DNA of 47,837 nt from Natroniella sulfidigena (GCF_023223645.1 NZ_JALKBY010000018.1:1-47837); one strand, 5' to 3'. Positions 9,774 through 18,654 are shown, counted from the stretch's first letter. Program-made: numbers and translations. The notes: generated from the sequence alone by a model not told the origin.

Positions 9774-10130
9774 ATGAATGAGACATTAGAAGAATTCCTA
9801 CTAGCAGCTTATCAAACAAATCAAAATGGAATTATGTCATTTGAACAAATAGAAAAGTTAGGCTACTCTAAAAAAGAAATCTTTACTGCAATAGAAAAAT
9901 GTACAGAAAAAGGATTGATCCAAGCTATTAACCAAATTGATGAAATTTACTTGGAACAAAGATTTACTTTTACTCATAAAGGAAGATTTTTCTTAAAGGC
10001 ATTATTAGAAAATGATGACTTTTCATTAGTTGAAGATGAAGATAACACCAACTGTATAGATTCATATGGAAATGTAGAACAAATTTGCTTAGGTTTATAT
10101 GGTTACGTTGAACGAAAAAAAGTTGAATAA
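9774..10130 (+). CDS. Small acidic protein, winged-helix-like, unknown
   Basis: 118 residues starting MNETLEEFLLAAYQ. I do not recognise a family. Residues about 5-70 could form a winged-helix fold: helices, then FEQIEKLGYSKKEIFTAIEKC (the pattern of a recognition helix), then a beta wing around FTFTHKGRFF. The C-terminal 40 residues are very acidic and contain two Cys. The start was chosen because AAGGAGGACTCCATC precedes this ATG; an upstream in-frame start would add a hydrophobic stretch and has no ribosome site. A strong promoter lies 180 bases upstream and a terminator follows, so it is a single-gene unit. DNA-binding is only a guess. Confidence 0.6.
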   Translation: MNETLEEFLLAAYQTNQNGIMSFEQIEKLGYSKKEIFTAIEKCTEKGLIQAINQIDEIYLEQRFTFTHKGRFFLKALLENDDFSLVEDEDNTNCIDSYGNVEQICLGLYGYVERKKVE

Positions 10131-10176
10131 CTCCCTATAGAACTTTAGCCTACTTATTATATAAAATCTTAAATTC

Positions 10177-10230
10177 AACTCCCCTACTGGATCTTCTATA
10201 TACTTTTTGCTTGATCGGGAGTTCTATTTT
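10177..10230 (+). terminator. Terminator after the 118-residue protein gene
   Basis: ACTCCC and GATC on the left pair with GATC and GGGAGT on the right across a long loop, followed by TCTATTTTTAA. Confidence 0.55.
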
Positions 10231-10273
10231 TAATATTTTAAATATTCTGAATATTTAAAATATTAACTAAACT

Positions 10274-10291
10274 AAGGAGGTGATACCTCGG
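10274..10291 (+). other. Orphan ribosome-binding-like sequence
   Basis: AAGGAGGTGAT is a nearly perfect match to the 16S rRNA tail, but no start codon follows at a usable distance. GAGG and CCTC around it can pair. It lies 70 bases before the true AAAGGAGG site of the small protein gene at 10357. Confidence 0.4.
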
Positions 10292-10356
10292 TTATATTAC
10301 AGTTTGTTCGTTAATTAGAGTTAACTAAAATCAATTATAAAAAGGAGGCATTTCAA

Positions 10357-10581
10357 ATGACTGAATTACCACTTTTATCTATTGGATTGGTAGCTACTGT
10401 GTTTGTTTATGCTATCAGTACCTGGATCCTTTCTTTCTCCCACGCTAAAAACTTGCTTGAAACGGAAGAAAAAAGTTTATTACCTGAAGTATCTACATCT
10501 TATGAAACAATTGAAGAAGAATATCTTCAATATCCTATTGAAGAATCTATCAATAGAAAACGAGCAATGGAGGGATATTAA
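10357..10581 (+). CDS. Symporter small accessory protein
   Basis: 74 residues with one N-terminal membrane helix (about residues 5-30) and an acidic, soluble tail. The first residues, MTELPLLSIGLVAT, mirror those of the downstream symporter, MTELPILAIVLVAA, and the DNA is alike too, so it looks like a partial duplication of the symporter's first helix. It ends TAA directly abutting the symporter's ATG, with GGAGG inside its own 3' end serving as that gene's ribosome site. Short proteins in this position accompany sodium/solute symporters in several anaerobes. A role as accessory subunit is inferred from position. Its own ribosome site is AAAAAGGAGGC. Confidence 0.75.
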   Translation: MTELPLLSIGLVATVFVYAISTWILSFSHAKNLLETEEKSLLPEVSTSYETIEEEYLQYPIEESINRKRAMEGY

Positions 10582-12144
10582 ATGACTGAATTACCGATTT
10601 TAGCTATCGTCCTGGTAGCTGCTATGGTTTTATTTTCTGTTGGTGTTACTATCTTTACGACTAGAATGACTCGAACGAGTTCGGATTATTATATTGCTGG
10701 TGAAGGAGTTAGTGTATTCCAGAACTCTGCTGCTATCTCTGGTAACTATTTAAGTGCAGCTTCATTTTTAGGTGTAGCTGGAGCAACCTTTTTACATGGT
10801 TATGATGGAGTGCTCTATGCTTATGGATTCTTCTTAGGTTATGTTTTATTATTAGCATTTATCGCTGGCCCACTCAAGAAGTTTGGTCAGTATACGATTC
10901 CAGATTTCGTTGCTGCTCGTTTCCATTCAAAGCGAGCTAGAATCATGGGAATCATTTGTGTAATTACAATCTCTATGTTCTATACTGCTCCACAGATGGT
11001 AGGAGCCGGTGATGTATTGAGCTTATTACTTGGTATTCCTTATAATACAGGAGTAATAGCCTCTGGAATTATAATTACTATTTACGTTGCCTTTGGTGGT
11101 ATGAAAGGAACTACTCTAAATCAGGTGGTTCAGTTCTTCGTTCTATTCGGTGCTATCATTGTTTTAGCAGCATTAGCTATGGGAAGAGGTGTTGGCTATG
11201 GAGAAATGTTAGATACCCTCGCTGCTGCTGAAGGTTCATTTGCACTCCCTGGTGGTGAATCCTTCGATTTTGCTGGAGGTGCCTGGACTGCCCCACATAA
11301 CTGGTTAGACTTTACAGATACCATGTCCTTATTGGTTGGACTCTGCTTTGGAACTGCTGGATTACCTCATATCTTAGCTAGATTCTATACCAATCCAACC
11401 AGTGCTAAAGCAAAATGGTCAGTAATGGGCGTATTGATATTCATTGGTCTATTCTATATCGCAGCACCATATGTTGGTACAGTAGCTCGTTATACCATGA
11501 TTGAACATGGTGAGGCTCTGACACCATATATGTCTAGTTCATTAGTAGAAAGAGGAAATAACTTGGCCGTTCCAATTATGGGTGATTTCTATGGCGGGCA
11601 AGCAATGCTAGGGCTTACAATTGCTGGAGCAGTTGCTGCAATCTTAGCTACAGTTAGTGGTTTATTAATCACTTTGACTTCAGCATTAGCTCATGATTTA
11701 TATATAAGCTTAATCAATCCTAACGCTTCAGAAGAACAACAGGTATTAACAGGTAAGATTGTTACTTTGATCATCGGTGTTTTAGTAACTATAATTGGTA
11801 TAATGGCAGAAGGAGCTCAGGTTGCTTTTCTGGTAGGTTTAGGATTTGCCGTTGCAGCTAGTACCTTCTTCCCTGTCTTAGCTTTAGGTATTTGGTGGAA
11901 GCGAGCCACTGCTAACGGAGCTATTGCCGGTATGCTTGTTGGTCTAATAACTTCTGTTGGCTTAATCTTCTTTGCTGACTTTCTCCCATCATTCTTACAC
12001 CTTCAGAATCCTGGTTTAGTCAGCTTACCGTTAGCAGTTATTGCTAATGTAGTAGTTTCATTAATTGATGATAAGATTCCAGCTGATGTAAATGAATTCA
12101 TGGAATTGGTTCATGGGCCTGAAGAAAAAGCACTTAATGGTTAA
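10582..12144 (+). CDS. Sodium/solute symporter (SSS family, ActP/PutP-like)
   Basis: 520-residue membrane transporter with about 13 hydrophobic segments. SSS features are SDYYIAGEGV after helix 1, SGNYLSAASFLGVAGATF in helix 2, and GGMKGTTLNQVVQFFVLF in the middle. GLPHILARFYTNPTSAKAKWS matches the acetate/pyruvate (ActP) branch. It probably imports a monocarboxylate with Na+, suited to a halophile, but the substrate is not fixed by sequence. Translationally coupled to the small protein before it. Two nearly identical hairpins follow the stop. Confidence 0.9.
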   Translation: MTELPILAIVLVAAMVLFSVGVTIFTTRMTRTSSDYYIAGEGVSVFQNSAAISGNYLSAASFLGVAGATFLHGYDGVLYAYGFFLGYVLLLAFIAGPLKKFGQYTIPDFVAARFHSKRARIMGIICVITISMFYTAPQMVGAGDVLSLLLGIPYNTGVIASGIIITIYVAFGGMKGTTLNQVVQFFVLFGAIIVLAALAMGRGVGYGEMLDTLAAAEGSFALPGGESFDFAGGAWTAPHNWLDFTDTMSLLVGLCFGTAGLPHILARFYTNPTSAKAKWSVMGVLIFIGLFYIAAPYVGTVARYTMIEHGEALTPYMSSSLVERGNNLAVPIMGDFYGGQAMLGLTIAGAVAAILATVSGLLITLTSALAHDLYISLINPNASEEQQVLTGKIVTLIIGVLVTIIGIMAEGAQVAFLVGLGFAVAASTFFPVLALGIWWKRATANGAIAGMLVGLITSVGLIFFADFLPSFLHLQNPGLVSLPLAVIANVVVSLIDDKIPADVNEFMELVHGPEEKALNG

Positions 12145-12160
12145 ACTTAGCCCACTCTAC

Positions 12161-12201
12161 TAGGAGAGCAGTATCCCTGAAATACTGCCCTCCTACCTTT
12201 T
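12161..12201 (+). terminator. Terminator hairpin 1 after symporter
   Basis: Stem TAGGAGAGCAGTATC with a CTGA-type loop and the complement GATACTGC-like arm AATACTGCCCTCCTA, then CCTTTTC. Preceded by CCCACTCTAC, as is the second copy at 12298. Confidence 0.65.
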
Positions 12202-12297
12202 CAAATAGATAAACCAAGTTCCAGTCAAAAGCTGGTTCATGGAATGATTCATAGTCTTTAAGAAATATTGTTACAACTAAATAGTGACCCACTCTAC

Positions 12298-12338
12298 AGA
12301 GAAAGTAGTATCCCTGAAATACTGCTTTCTCTTTTTTA
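12298..12338 (+). terminator. Terminator hairpin 2 (duplicate of hairpin 1)
   Basis: AGAGAAAGTAGTATC pairs with AATACTGCTTTCTCT, followed by TTTTTTA. It shares CCCACTCTAC and the central GTATCCCTGAAATACTGC with hairpin 1, about 137 bases upstream. It faces the end of hydA. Confidence 0.7.
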
Positions 12339-12352
12339 TTATTCTACTTTGC

Positions 12353-14149
12353 TTACTCTTTTTCCTTCTTTTCTTGCTTTTTTTCTTCTGCCTGCTCCTG
12401 ATAAGTATACAATTTCCGATCTACATACCCTGTATGTAACAATTTTTGTGATTTTTCACCATGCGGTTGACCTAAAAATCTGTCATATAATCTCTGGACA
12501 AATGGATTTTCATGGGCTTTGCGATGTTCTTTGTTGCGATCAGCAGTAAATAACCCCTCTGCTCTACTAACATAGGCCTCCCCCATTCTAGTCCAATTAT
12601 CATATCCTGCATAAACTGGCTGGCCTCCCCCTCCAACACACCCTCCATTCGGACAAGCCATCACCTCTACAAAATCATAATCACGTTCTCCAGTCTGTAA
12701 CCGATGAATCAACCTTCTGGCATTACCTGTTCCTCGTGCTACTGCTGCTTTGATAGTTCTACCATCATCTAATTCAAGCTCCCCTTCTTTAAAATCCTTC
12801 CCTCTGACCTCTTTTAATTCCAGTTTGTCAAGCTCTCTTCCCGTTAACTTTTCATAAACTGTCCGCAGTGCTGCTTCACAGACACCTCCAGTCGAGCCAA
12901 AGATGACCCCTGCTCCTGAAGCATAACCCATTGGCTCATCATACTCTTCCTCTTCTAATGTAGTCAAGTCCAATCCAGCTTCTTTGATCATTTCAGCTAA
13001 CTCCCGAGTCGTTAAGTTAAGATCTACATCTCGGTCTTGTCCACTGTCATTCATTTCGGGTCGAGCAGCTTCATACTTTTTAGCTACACAAGGCATTACT
13101 GACACAGAATATATATCTTCAGGGTCTATTCCTGCTTCTTGAGCATAATAAGTTTTAACCAAAGCTCCAAAAACCTGTTGAGGAGATTTACAAGAGGATA
13201 AATTAGGAATTAATTCTGGATAAAAGCTTTCACAGAATTTAACCCACCCTGGACAACAGGAAGTAAACTGTGGTAGATCTTGATCACTTTCTAATCGCTC
13301 CATCAATTCATGTCCTTCTTCCATAACTACAACATCGGCTCCAAAGCAATCATCAAAGACCTTATCAAAGCCTAGCCTCTTTAATGCTGCTACTAATTGA
13401 CCAGTTACTAGACTCCCTGTCTCCATTCCAAATAATTCACCGATTGTAACTCTAATTGCTGGGGCTGTTTGAATGACAACATGTTTATCAGGATCCTTTA
13501 AAGCTTGCCACGCTTCTCCTTTATTATCTTTGCCATGTAAAGCCCCTGTCGGGCAGACTAAAATACATTGTCCACAAGTAATACATGGGGTATCTAAGTA
13601 ACTATCATTAAAAGCAGGGCCAGCAACTGTTGGGAATCCTCTTTCCAGTACATCATAAATATGAACTTCTTGAATTTTAGAACAGACATTGATACATCTG
13701 CGACACATAATACATTTACTTGGCTCTCGTACTAATGATGGAGATAGATCATCCACTGGATATTCATTCTTCTTACCTTGATAACTTACCTGTCTAACCC
13801 CAAACTGGTCAGCTAAAGCTTGCAATTCACAATTTAAATTAGCAGCACAGGTTAAACAGTCAAAGGGATGATCAGATAATAACAGCTCCAAAACTGTCTT
13901 TCTATAATCTAAAATCTCTGGAGTATTACTCCTAACTACTAATCCATCCCTCACCTGATATGTACAAGCTGGCTGTAAATTCCGCTCTCCTTCTATCTCT
14001 ACAACACAAATTCTACAGGCTGCTGGCTCATTTACCCCTTCTAAATAACATAATGTAGGGATATCTATATTGGCTTTATTGGCAGCATCAATTAGACTTT
14101 TTCCTTCTTCAATCTCAACTTCCTGTCCATCTATTGTCAAAGTTACCAT
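12353..14149 (-). CDS. hydA: NADH-dependent [FeFe] hydrogenase, catalytic subunit (HydA)
   Basis: About 598 residues; catalytic subunit of a cytoplasmic multimeric hydrogenase making or using H2. In order: a plant-type [2Fe-2S] domain (PTLCYLEGVNEPAACRIC), a His-Cys [4Fe-4S] site (HPFDCLTCAANLNC), two [4Fe-4S] ferredoxin sites (CIMCRRCINVC and CITCGQCILVCP), then the H-cluster domain with TSCCPGW near residue 296, MPCVAKK near 350 and ACPNGGCVGGGGQP near 496. All H-cluster cysteines are present. The start at 14149 is chosen over the ATG six bases earlier, which would directly touch the AAGGAGGA ribosome site. Last gene of hydCBA; with HydB and HydC it resembles electron-bifurcating hydrogenases coupling NADH and ferredoxin to H2. 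Confidence 0.95.
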   Translation of the reverse strand: MVTLTIDGQEVEIEEGKSLIDAANKANIDIPTLCYLEGVNEPAACRICVVEIEGERNLQPACTYQVRDGLVVRSNTPEILDYRKTVLELLLSDHPFDCLTCAANLNCELQALADQFGVRQVSYQGKKNEYPVDDLSPSLVREPSKCIMCRRCINVCSKIQEVHIYDVLERGFPTVAGPAFNDSYLDTPCITCGQCILVCPTGALHGKDNKGEAWQALKDPDKHVVIQTAPAIRVTIGELFGMETGSLVTGQLVAALKRLGFDKVFDDCFGADVVVMEEGHELMERLESDQDLPQFTSCCPGWVKFCESFYPELIPNLSSCKSPQQVFGALVKTYYAQEAGIDPEDIYSVSVMPCVAKKYEAARPEMNDSGQDRDVDLNLTTRELAEMIKEAGLDLTTLEEEEYDEPMGYASGAGVIFGSTGGVCEAALRTVYEKLTGRELDKLELKEVRGKDFKEGELELDDGRTIKAAVARGTGNARRLIHRLQTGERDYDFVEVMACPNGGCVGGGGQPVYAGYDNWTRMGEAYVSRAEGLFTADRNKEHRKAHENPFVQRLYDRFLGQPHGEKSQKLLHTGYVDRKLYTYQEQAEEKKQEKKEKE

Positions 14150-14171
14150 CAACATTCCTCCTTAACAAATT

Positions 14172-15974
14172 CTACCCTTTAGAAATAACCTCAAAAGGAC
14201 ATTCTTCTTCACAAACACCACAGGCTGTACAAGCTTCAGGATCTATCTCGTAGGTTTCACCGACTTCTCCTTTGATTGCTTGAGCAGGACAAGCAGTTTC
14301 ACACTTACCACAAGCTTTACATAACTCTGAATCGATTTTGTATTTTTGTAATCCTTTACAGACCCCTGTTGGACAATATTTATCTTCTGCATGGGCCAAA
14401 TATTCACCCTCAAAATGCTCAATAGCACTTAAGACTGGATTAGGAGCAGATTTACAGAGACCACACAAAGCAGTCCGTTTAATTGTATGTGAGAGATGCT
14501 TTAATCGCTCTAAATCCTCTCTTCTCCCCTCTCCTTCTACTATCTGATCCATAATCTCTAATAATCGCTTAGTCCCAATCCTTCCTGGAGCACACTTGCC
14601 ACAGGCTTCATCTTGAGTAAAATCCAAATAGAATCGAGCTACATCAACCATACAGCTTGTCTCATCTAGAATGATTAAGCCACCTGAACCCATCATTGAA
14701 CCTACTTCTAATAATGCATCATACTCTAATGGGGTATCTAAATAGTCTGCTGGCAAACAGCCTCCTGATGGCCCACCAGTTTGAACTGCTTTAAACTCTT
14801 TTTGATCTGGAATTCCTCCACCAAGTTTAAAGATTACATCACCTATACTGATTCCAATTGGTACTTCAATTAATCCTGTATTATTAATATCCCCAGCTAG
14901 GGCAAATACTTTAGTTCCTGTACTATCTTCAGTACCGAGCTTTTTATACCATGCCCCCCCTTCCCTAATAACAATTGGAACATTAGCTAAAGTCTCTACA
15001 TTATTAATTAAGGTTGGTTGGCCCCATAGACCATCCTGGGCTGGATAAGGAGGTTTAGATTGTGGATCACCACGATAGCCTTCTACCGAAGTAATCAAAG
15101 CCGTCTCTTCACCACAGACAAAGGCTCCTGCTCCAATTCTAACCTCGACATCAAAGCTAAACTGGCTACCATGAATATTATCACCTAACAGCCCCTCTTC
15201 TCTAGCTGATTTGATTGCTCTTTCTAACCGCTCTACTGCTAATGGATATTCAGCCCGGACATAGACAAAACCCTGTTCAGCCCCAATTGCATAAGCACCT
15301 AGGGCCAACCCCTCTAGTACACTATGGGGATCTCCTTCTAAGATACTACGATCCATAAAGGCACCAGGATCACCTTCATCTGCGTTACAGATTATATACT
15401 TAGGAGTTTCTTGATTGTCATGGGTGATTTCCCATTTGATACCGGTTGGAAATCCACCGCCCCCTCTCCCTCGTAGACCTGATTCTTTAACCTCTGCAAT
15501 TACTTCTTCAGGCTCTAACTCTGTTACAGCCTTCTTGAGAGCTTGATACCCTCCTTGTTCCATATATTCTTCTATTTCTAGAGGATCTATCTTCCCACAA
15601 TTATCTAAGACAATCCTCTTTTGATACTTATAAAAATCCATATCTTCCTTTTTAGCAATCTTCTCTTCAGTCTCCGGATCTATATAAAGCAGATCATCTA
15701 TAATTTCACCATTCAATAAATGTTGTTGTACAATCTGTCGGACATCATCTGCTTCAACCTGACAATAAAATACTTCATCTGCTTCATTTTGAGTATGGAT
15801 AGTGATAATTGGCCCTAATTCACAAAAACCAAAGCAACCTGTTTGAGTTACTTTAGTTTCGGCAAAGAGATCATGCTCTTTCAATTCAGCTATTAGATTC
15901 TGATAAATCGTTGGCCCGCCTGAGGAATTGCAACTCGTTCCAGCACAAAGCAGTATTTCATATTTATTCTGCAT
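14172..15974 (-). CDS. hydB: [FeFe] hydrogenase flavoprotein subunit (HydB, NuoF-like)
   Basis: 600 residues; NADH-oxidising subunit of HydABC. Residues 1-100 form a thioredoxin-like [2Fe-2S] domain with Cys in CAGTSC and GCFGFC. The NuoF core has FMN motif GRGGGGFPTG, NADH motif CNADEGDPGAF and GAFVCGEETAL. The C-terminus holds two [4Fe-4S] ferredoxin sites (CKACGKCETACP, CTACGVCEEECP). The NuoF cluster motif reads CGKCAPGR near residue 454: the usual third Cys is Gly. About 45 residues on, LCGLCKSAPNP has an extra Cys where Gly is usual, perhaps compensating. Ends TAG, 22 bases before hydA's ATG. Ribosome site GGGGAGGGATAAA. Confidence 0.94.
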   Translation of the reverse strand: MQNKYEILLCAGTSCNSSGGPTIYQNLIAELKEHDLFAETKVTQTGCFGFCELGPIITIHTQNEADEVFYCQVEADDVRQIVQQHLLNGEIIDDLLYIDPETEEKIAKKEDMDFYKYQKRIVLDNCGKIDPLEIEEYMEQGGYQALKKAVTELEPEEVIAEVKESGLRGRGGGGFPTGIKWEITHDNQETPKYIICNADEGDPGAFMDRSILEGDPHSVLEGLALGAYAIGAEQGFVYVRAEYPLAVERLERAIKSAREEGLLGDNIHGSQFSFDVEVRIGAGAFVCGEETALITSVEGYRGDPQSKPPYPAQDGLWGQPTLINNVETLANVPIVIREGGAWYKKLGTEDSTGTKVFALAGDINNTGLIEVPIGISIGDVIFKLGGGIPDQKEFKAVQTGGPSGGCLPADYLDTPLEYDALLEVGSMMGSGGLIILDETSCMVDVARFYLDFTQDEACGKCAPGRIGTKRLLEIMDQIVEGEGRREDLERLKHLSHTIKRTALCGLCKSAPNPVLSAIEHFEGEYLAHAEDKYCPTGVCKGLQKYKIDSELCKACGKCETACPAQAIKGEVGETYEIDPEACTACGVCEEECPFEVISKG

Positions 15975-16048
15975 TTTATCCCTCCCCGTTCTAATTAGTG
16001 TACAATTTACAGTTGACGGTTGACAGTTAAAATCAAAATATTGCTTAC

Positions 16049-16268
16049 TTGATATTAAGTGTCACTCCCTGACACTAGCTATGAGTCGTGTGCTATGAGC
16101 TGTGAGCCAGTTCAAAATCTTTAAAACCAAAACCTAAAATCACTTAACTCCTTGAAATCAAAAGCTTAAAGCTTGTTTTGAATTTGATTTTATGCTTTTG
16201 ATTTTAGCTCACGACACACAACTCATAGCTCACAGCTTTGTGGCACAAAAGTGCCACAATATTGTAAT
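16049..16268. repeat. MITE-like palindromic element A (between hydC and hydB)
   Basis: Left end GATATTAAGTGTCACT, right end AAAAGTGCCACAATATTG. Inside, GCTATGAGTCGTGTGCTATG on the left faces CACGACACACAACTCATAGC on the right, giving a long hairpin. It fills the hydC-hydB gap inside the operon, its right end touching the hydC stop codon. Related ends are seen at 21590-21795, 31745-31956 and 44892-45020. No reading frame is seen in it. Confidence 0.6.
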
Positions 16269-16777
16269 CACTCATATTGCCTCAACAACTCCGGCAGTTG
16301 CTCAGGCTTGACTCGGCCATGAACATCATCACCAATAATCACAACTGGAGCCATTCCACAAGCTCCAACACAGCGTGTATCCTGTAAAGTAAACCTATCA
16401 TCTTCACTTGTTTGGCCGGGTTCAATATCCAACTCATCATTTATTTTATCTAATATATCCTGGCTGCCCTTAACATAGCAAGCAGTTCCTGTACAGACTT
16501 CGATTGTATATTTGCCCCTTTTAGTTGTCGAGAATAGTGAGTAAAAACTGACCACACTATAAACTTTACTAAAAGGAATTTCTAATCGTTCCGCTATCCT
16601 GACTTGAACTCTCCGTGGTAGATAGCCAAATATATTTTGTGCTTGATGTAGGATGGCAATTAAATTCAAATTACCCTCTTCAGCAGCTTCCAATAAATCT
16701 TCTAACTGCTGATGTTGCTCCTCTTCTCCTCGATTAATAAATATCTCTTCAATTGTTTCAGTCGGTTGCTGATTCAT
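16268..16777 (-). CDS. hydC: [FeFe] hydrogenase subunit (HydC, NuoE-like)
   Basis: 169 residues; thioredoxin-like [2Fe-2S] subunit of the HydABC complex, passing electrons from HydB flavin. The cluster cysteines are in CTGTACYVKG and DTRCVGACGMAP, the classical NuoE pattern. The N-terminal half is helical as in the family. First gene of the operon; ribosome site AGGAGGCTC. A palindromic repeat element separates it from hydB by about 290 bases, which could change relative expression within the operon. Stop is TGA. Confidence 0.95.
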   Translation of the reverse strand: MNQQPTETIEEIFINRGEEEQHQQLEDLLEAAEEGNLNLIAILHQAQNIFGYLPRRVQVRIAERLEIPFSKVYSVVSFYSLFSTTKRGKYTIEVCTGTACYVKGSQDILDKINDELDIEPGQTSEDDRFTLQDTRCVGACGMAPVVIIGDDVHGRVKPEQLPELLRQYE

Positions 16778-16897
16778 AAAGAGCCTCCTGACTATTATTT
16801 ATCCCTAAATTCAATTTTATACCTTATTAATCTATAAGCTTCCTTGAATTTGATTTTAAAATTAACTATAATATAATTACATCTTGATTTAACATTT

Positions 16898-16935
16898 AAC
16901 CACTATTATTAATACTAGTATTAACAAAAGTGGTT
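16898..16935. promoter_or_regulatory. Nested palindrome upstream of sulP (candidate operator)
   Basis: Perfect 16-base palindrome TTAATACTAGTATTAA at 16909-16924, inside outer arms AACCACT and AGTGGTT. It lies between divergent hydC and sulP. The half site TTGTTAATACTA recurs before ldh (21818) and TTGTTAGTACTAA before the ABC permease (28201). Confidence 0.5.
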
Positions 16936-16983
16936 GATAAAATTAAATAAAATTCTTCCTAGGAGGGAGTTAAGCTAAGAGCA

Positions 16984-18654
16984 ATGTTTACAAGTTTTTT
17001 TAAGATGATTAAGAATTATAATTTTAAGGTTTTTAAGGATGACTTATCAGCCGGTTTATCTGTTGCAAGTGTTGCTTTGCCACAAAGTATGGCTTATGCT
17101 TTAATTGCTGGAGTCAACCCAATTTATGGTCTTTACACTTCAATAGTAGCTATGATTACTGCTACATTTGTAGGAGTTTCTAATTATATGATCGCCGGGC
17201 CAACCAACATGATGTCACTTGCGATTGCCAGTAACTTAACTTCATTAGAGGAGGTTAGTTATCTTGAAGGCGTATTATTATTAACTTTTCTGGTAGGAGT
17301 CATTCAAGTCTTATTAGGGATGCTTCGTTTAGGTGATTTAGTAACTTACGTCTCACACCCTGTAATTACTGGATTAACCTTTGGAGTAGCTTTAATTATT
17401 GGAATTGGTCAATTAGACAACTTATTAGGTCTAGAAATTGAAATGGGAGCTAATATCTTCTCAACATTCTATAATATAATTATTAATTTAGAGCAGACCA
17501 ACCTTTACTCTTTCTTAATAGGAGCTTTAACTATAGCTATAATCGCGATTATTAAAAAGAGTAATTTAGGACTTCCTTCCTACTTGGTGGGAGTCATAAT
17601 CTCTATCTGTATAGTTTATATTTTTAATCTTAGGGAATCACTAGCTGTCGTTGGTAATTTTACTGCTTCTTTACCTGAATTTAGACCTATTAAACTCAAC
17701 TTTAATCTGGTGCAACAGTTATTCAGTTCAGCCTTGTCAATAGCAATCTTAGGGTTTATTCAAGTTATTTCTATAGTCAAATCTTTAGAAAAAAAGAGTG
17801 AACAACAAGTTAAATTAAATCAAGAGTTTATTGGACAGGGATTGATCAATATCTGCTGTTCATTATTCAGTGGATTTGTTATTTCTGGATCTTTTACCAA
17901 GTCATTCATCAACTATAGTGCTGGGGCCAAAACAAGAATTTCACAATTAATTACTGGTCTTTCTTTCATTCTTGTGATCTTATTATTCAATCCAGTAGTC
18001 AGATATATTCCTATTTCTAGTTTAGCTGCCCTAGTGATTGTAGTAGCCTGTTCAATGATTGAGCGAAAAGAGATAGTACAGAGTTTTAAAACTACTACCG
18101 CTGATGCTATCATGTTCTCGGTAACATTTATCACTACAATTCTAGCTCCTCGCTTAGATTATGCAATTTATGTAGGAGTTATAGTTTCAATCATCATCCT
18201 TTTAAAAAATGCAAGTGGTGTCCAATATTCTCATATGAGTTATGGACAGCAAGGAAAAGGAGATTTTTCAAATCAAGAACAGCTTACTAACATCAAAGAG
18301 GATGATTATATTTTGATCAATCTAGCTGGAAATTTACAGTTTAATTCCGCAGAAAACTTAAAGGATAAATTAAATCAAAGTTTCACTGAAAATAAAGCTT
18401 TCGTAATTAGAACTAGATACCTTGATCATATTGATATTACTTCAATCCAAGAGCTAGAAAAATTTATTGATAAAGTCTATGATCATGGAGGAAAAGTCTT
18501 ACTCTGTGGAGTTGATGAAGAATTATTGAAAGCATTACAACAGGCAGGAACCCTTGATAAAGTCAACAAGGAGAATGTCTTTTTAGCTGACCAACAGATC
18601 TTCTCTTCTACTAAGCAGGCAATTAAAAAAGTCGCCTCCGGCAACTCAATTTAA
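16984..18654 (+). CDS. SulP family anion transporter with STAS domain
   Basis: 556 residues. Residues 15-420 are a SLC26/SulP membrane domain: DLSAGLSVASVALPQSMAYA, AGVNPIYGLYTS, and the GPTNMMSLAIAS segment where substrates bind. Residues about 435-545 form a STAS domain (NLQFNSAENLKDKL ... IDITSIQELEKF). Such proteins carry sulfate, bicarbonate or other anions; the substrate is unknown. The GGAGGG ribosome site is unusually far from the ATG (about 17 bases) and no nearer start codon is in frame. The last nine codons coincide with a dispersed repeat also found at 24301-24331. A nested palindrome upstream may be an operator. Confidence 0.88.
   Translation: MFTSFFKMIKNYNFKVFKDDLSAGLSVASVALPQSMAYALIAGVNPIYGLYTSIVAMITATFVGVSNYMIAGPTNMMSLAIASNLTSLEEVSYLEGVLLLTFLVGVIQVLLGMLRLGDLVTYVSHPVITGLTFGVALIIGIGQLDNLLGLEIEMGANIFSTFYNIIINLEQTNLYSFLIGALTIAIIAIIKKSNLGLPSYLVGVIISICIVYIFNLRESLAVVGNFTASLPEFRPIKLNFNLVQQLFSSALSIAILGFIQVISIVKSLEKKSEQQVKLNQEFIGQGLINICCSLFSGFVISGSFTKSFINYSAGAKTRISQLITGLSFILVILLFNPVVRYIPISSLAALVIVVACSMIERKEIVQSFKTTTADAIMFSVTFITTILAPRLDYAIYVGVIVSIIILLKNASGVQYSHMSYGQQGKGDFSNQEQLTNIKEDDYILINLAGNLQFNSAENLKDKLNQSFTENKAFVIRTRYLDHIDITSIQELEKFIDKVYDHGGKVLLCGVDEELLKALQQAGTLDKVNKENVFLADQQIFSSTKQAIKKVASGNSI

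Noticed and set aside
12268-12549. 93-codon plus-strand frame at the end of hydA
   Set aside because: It overlaps the terminator and is antisense to hydA, which has clear domain matches.
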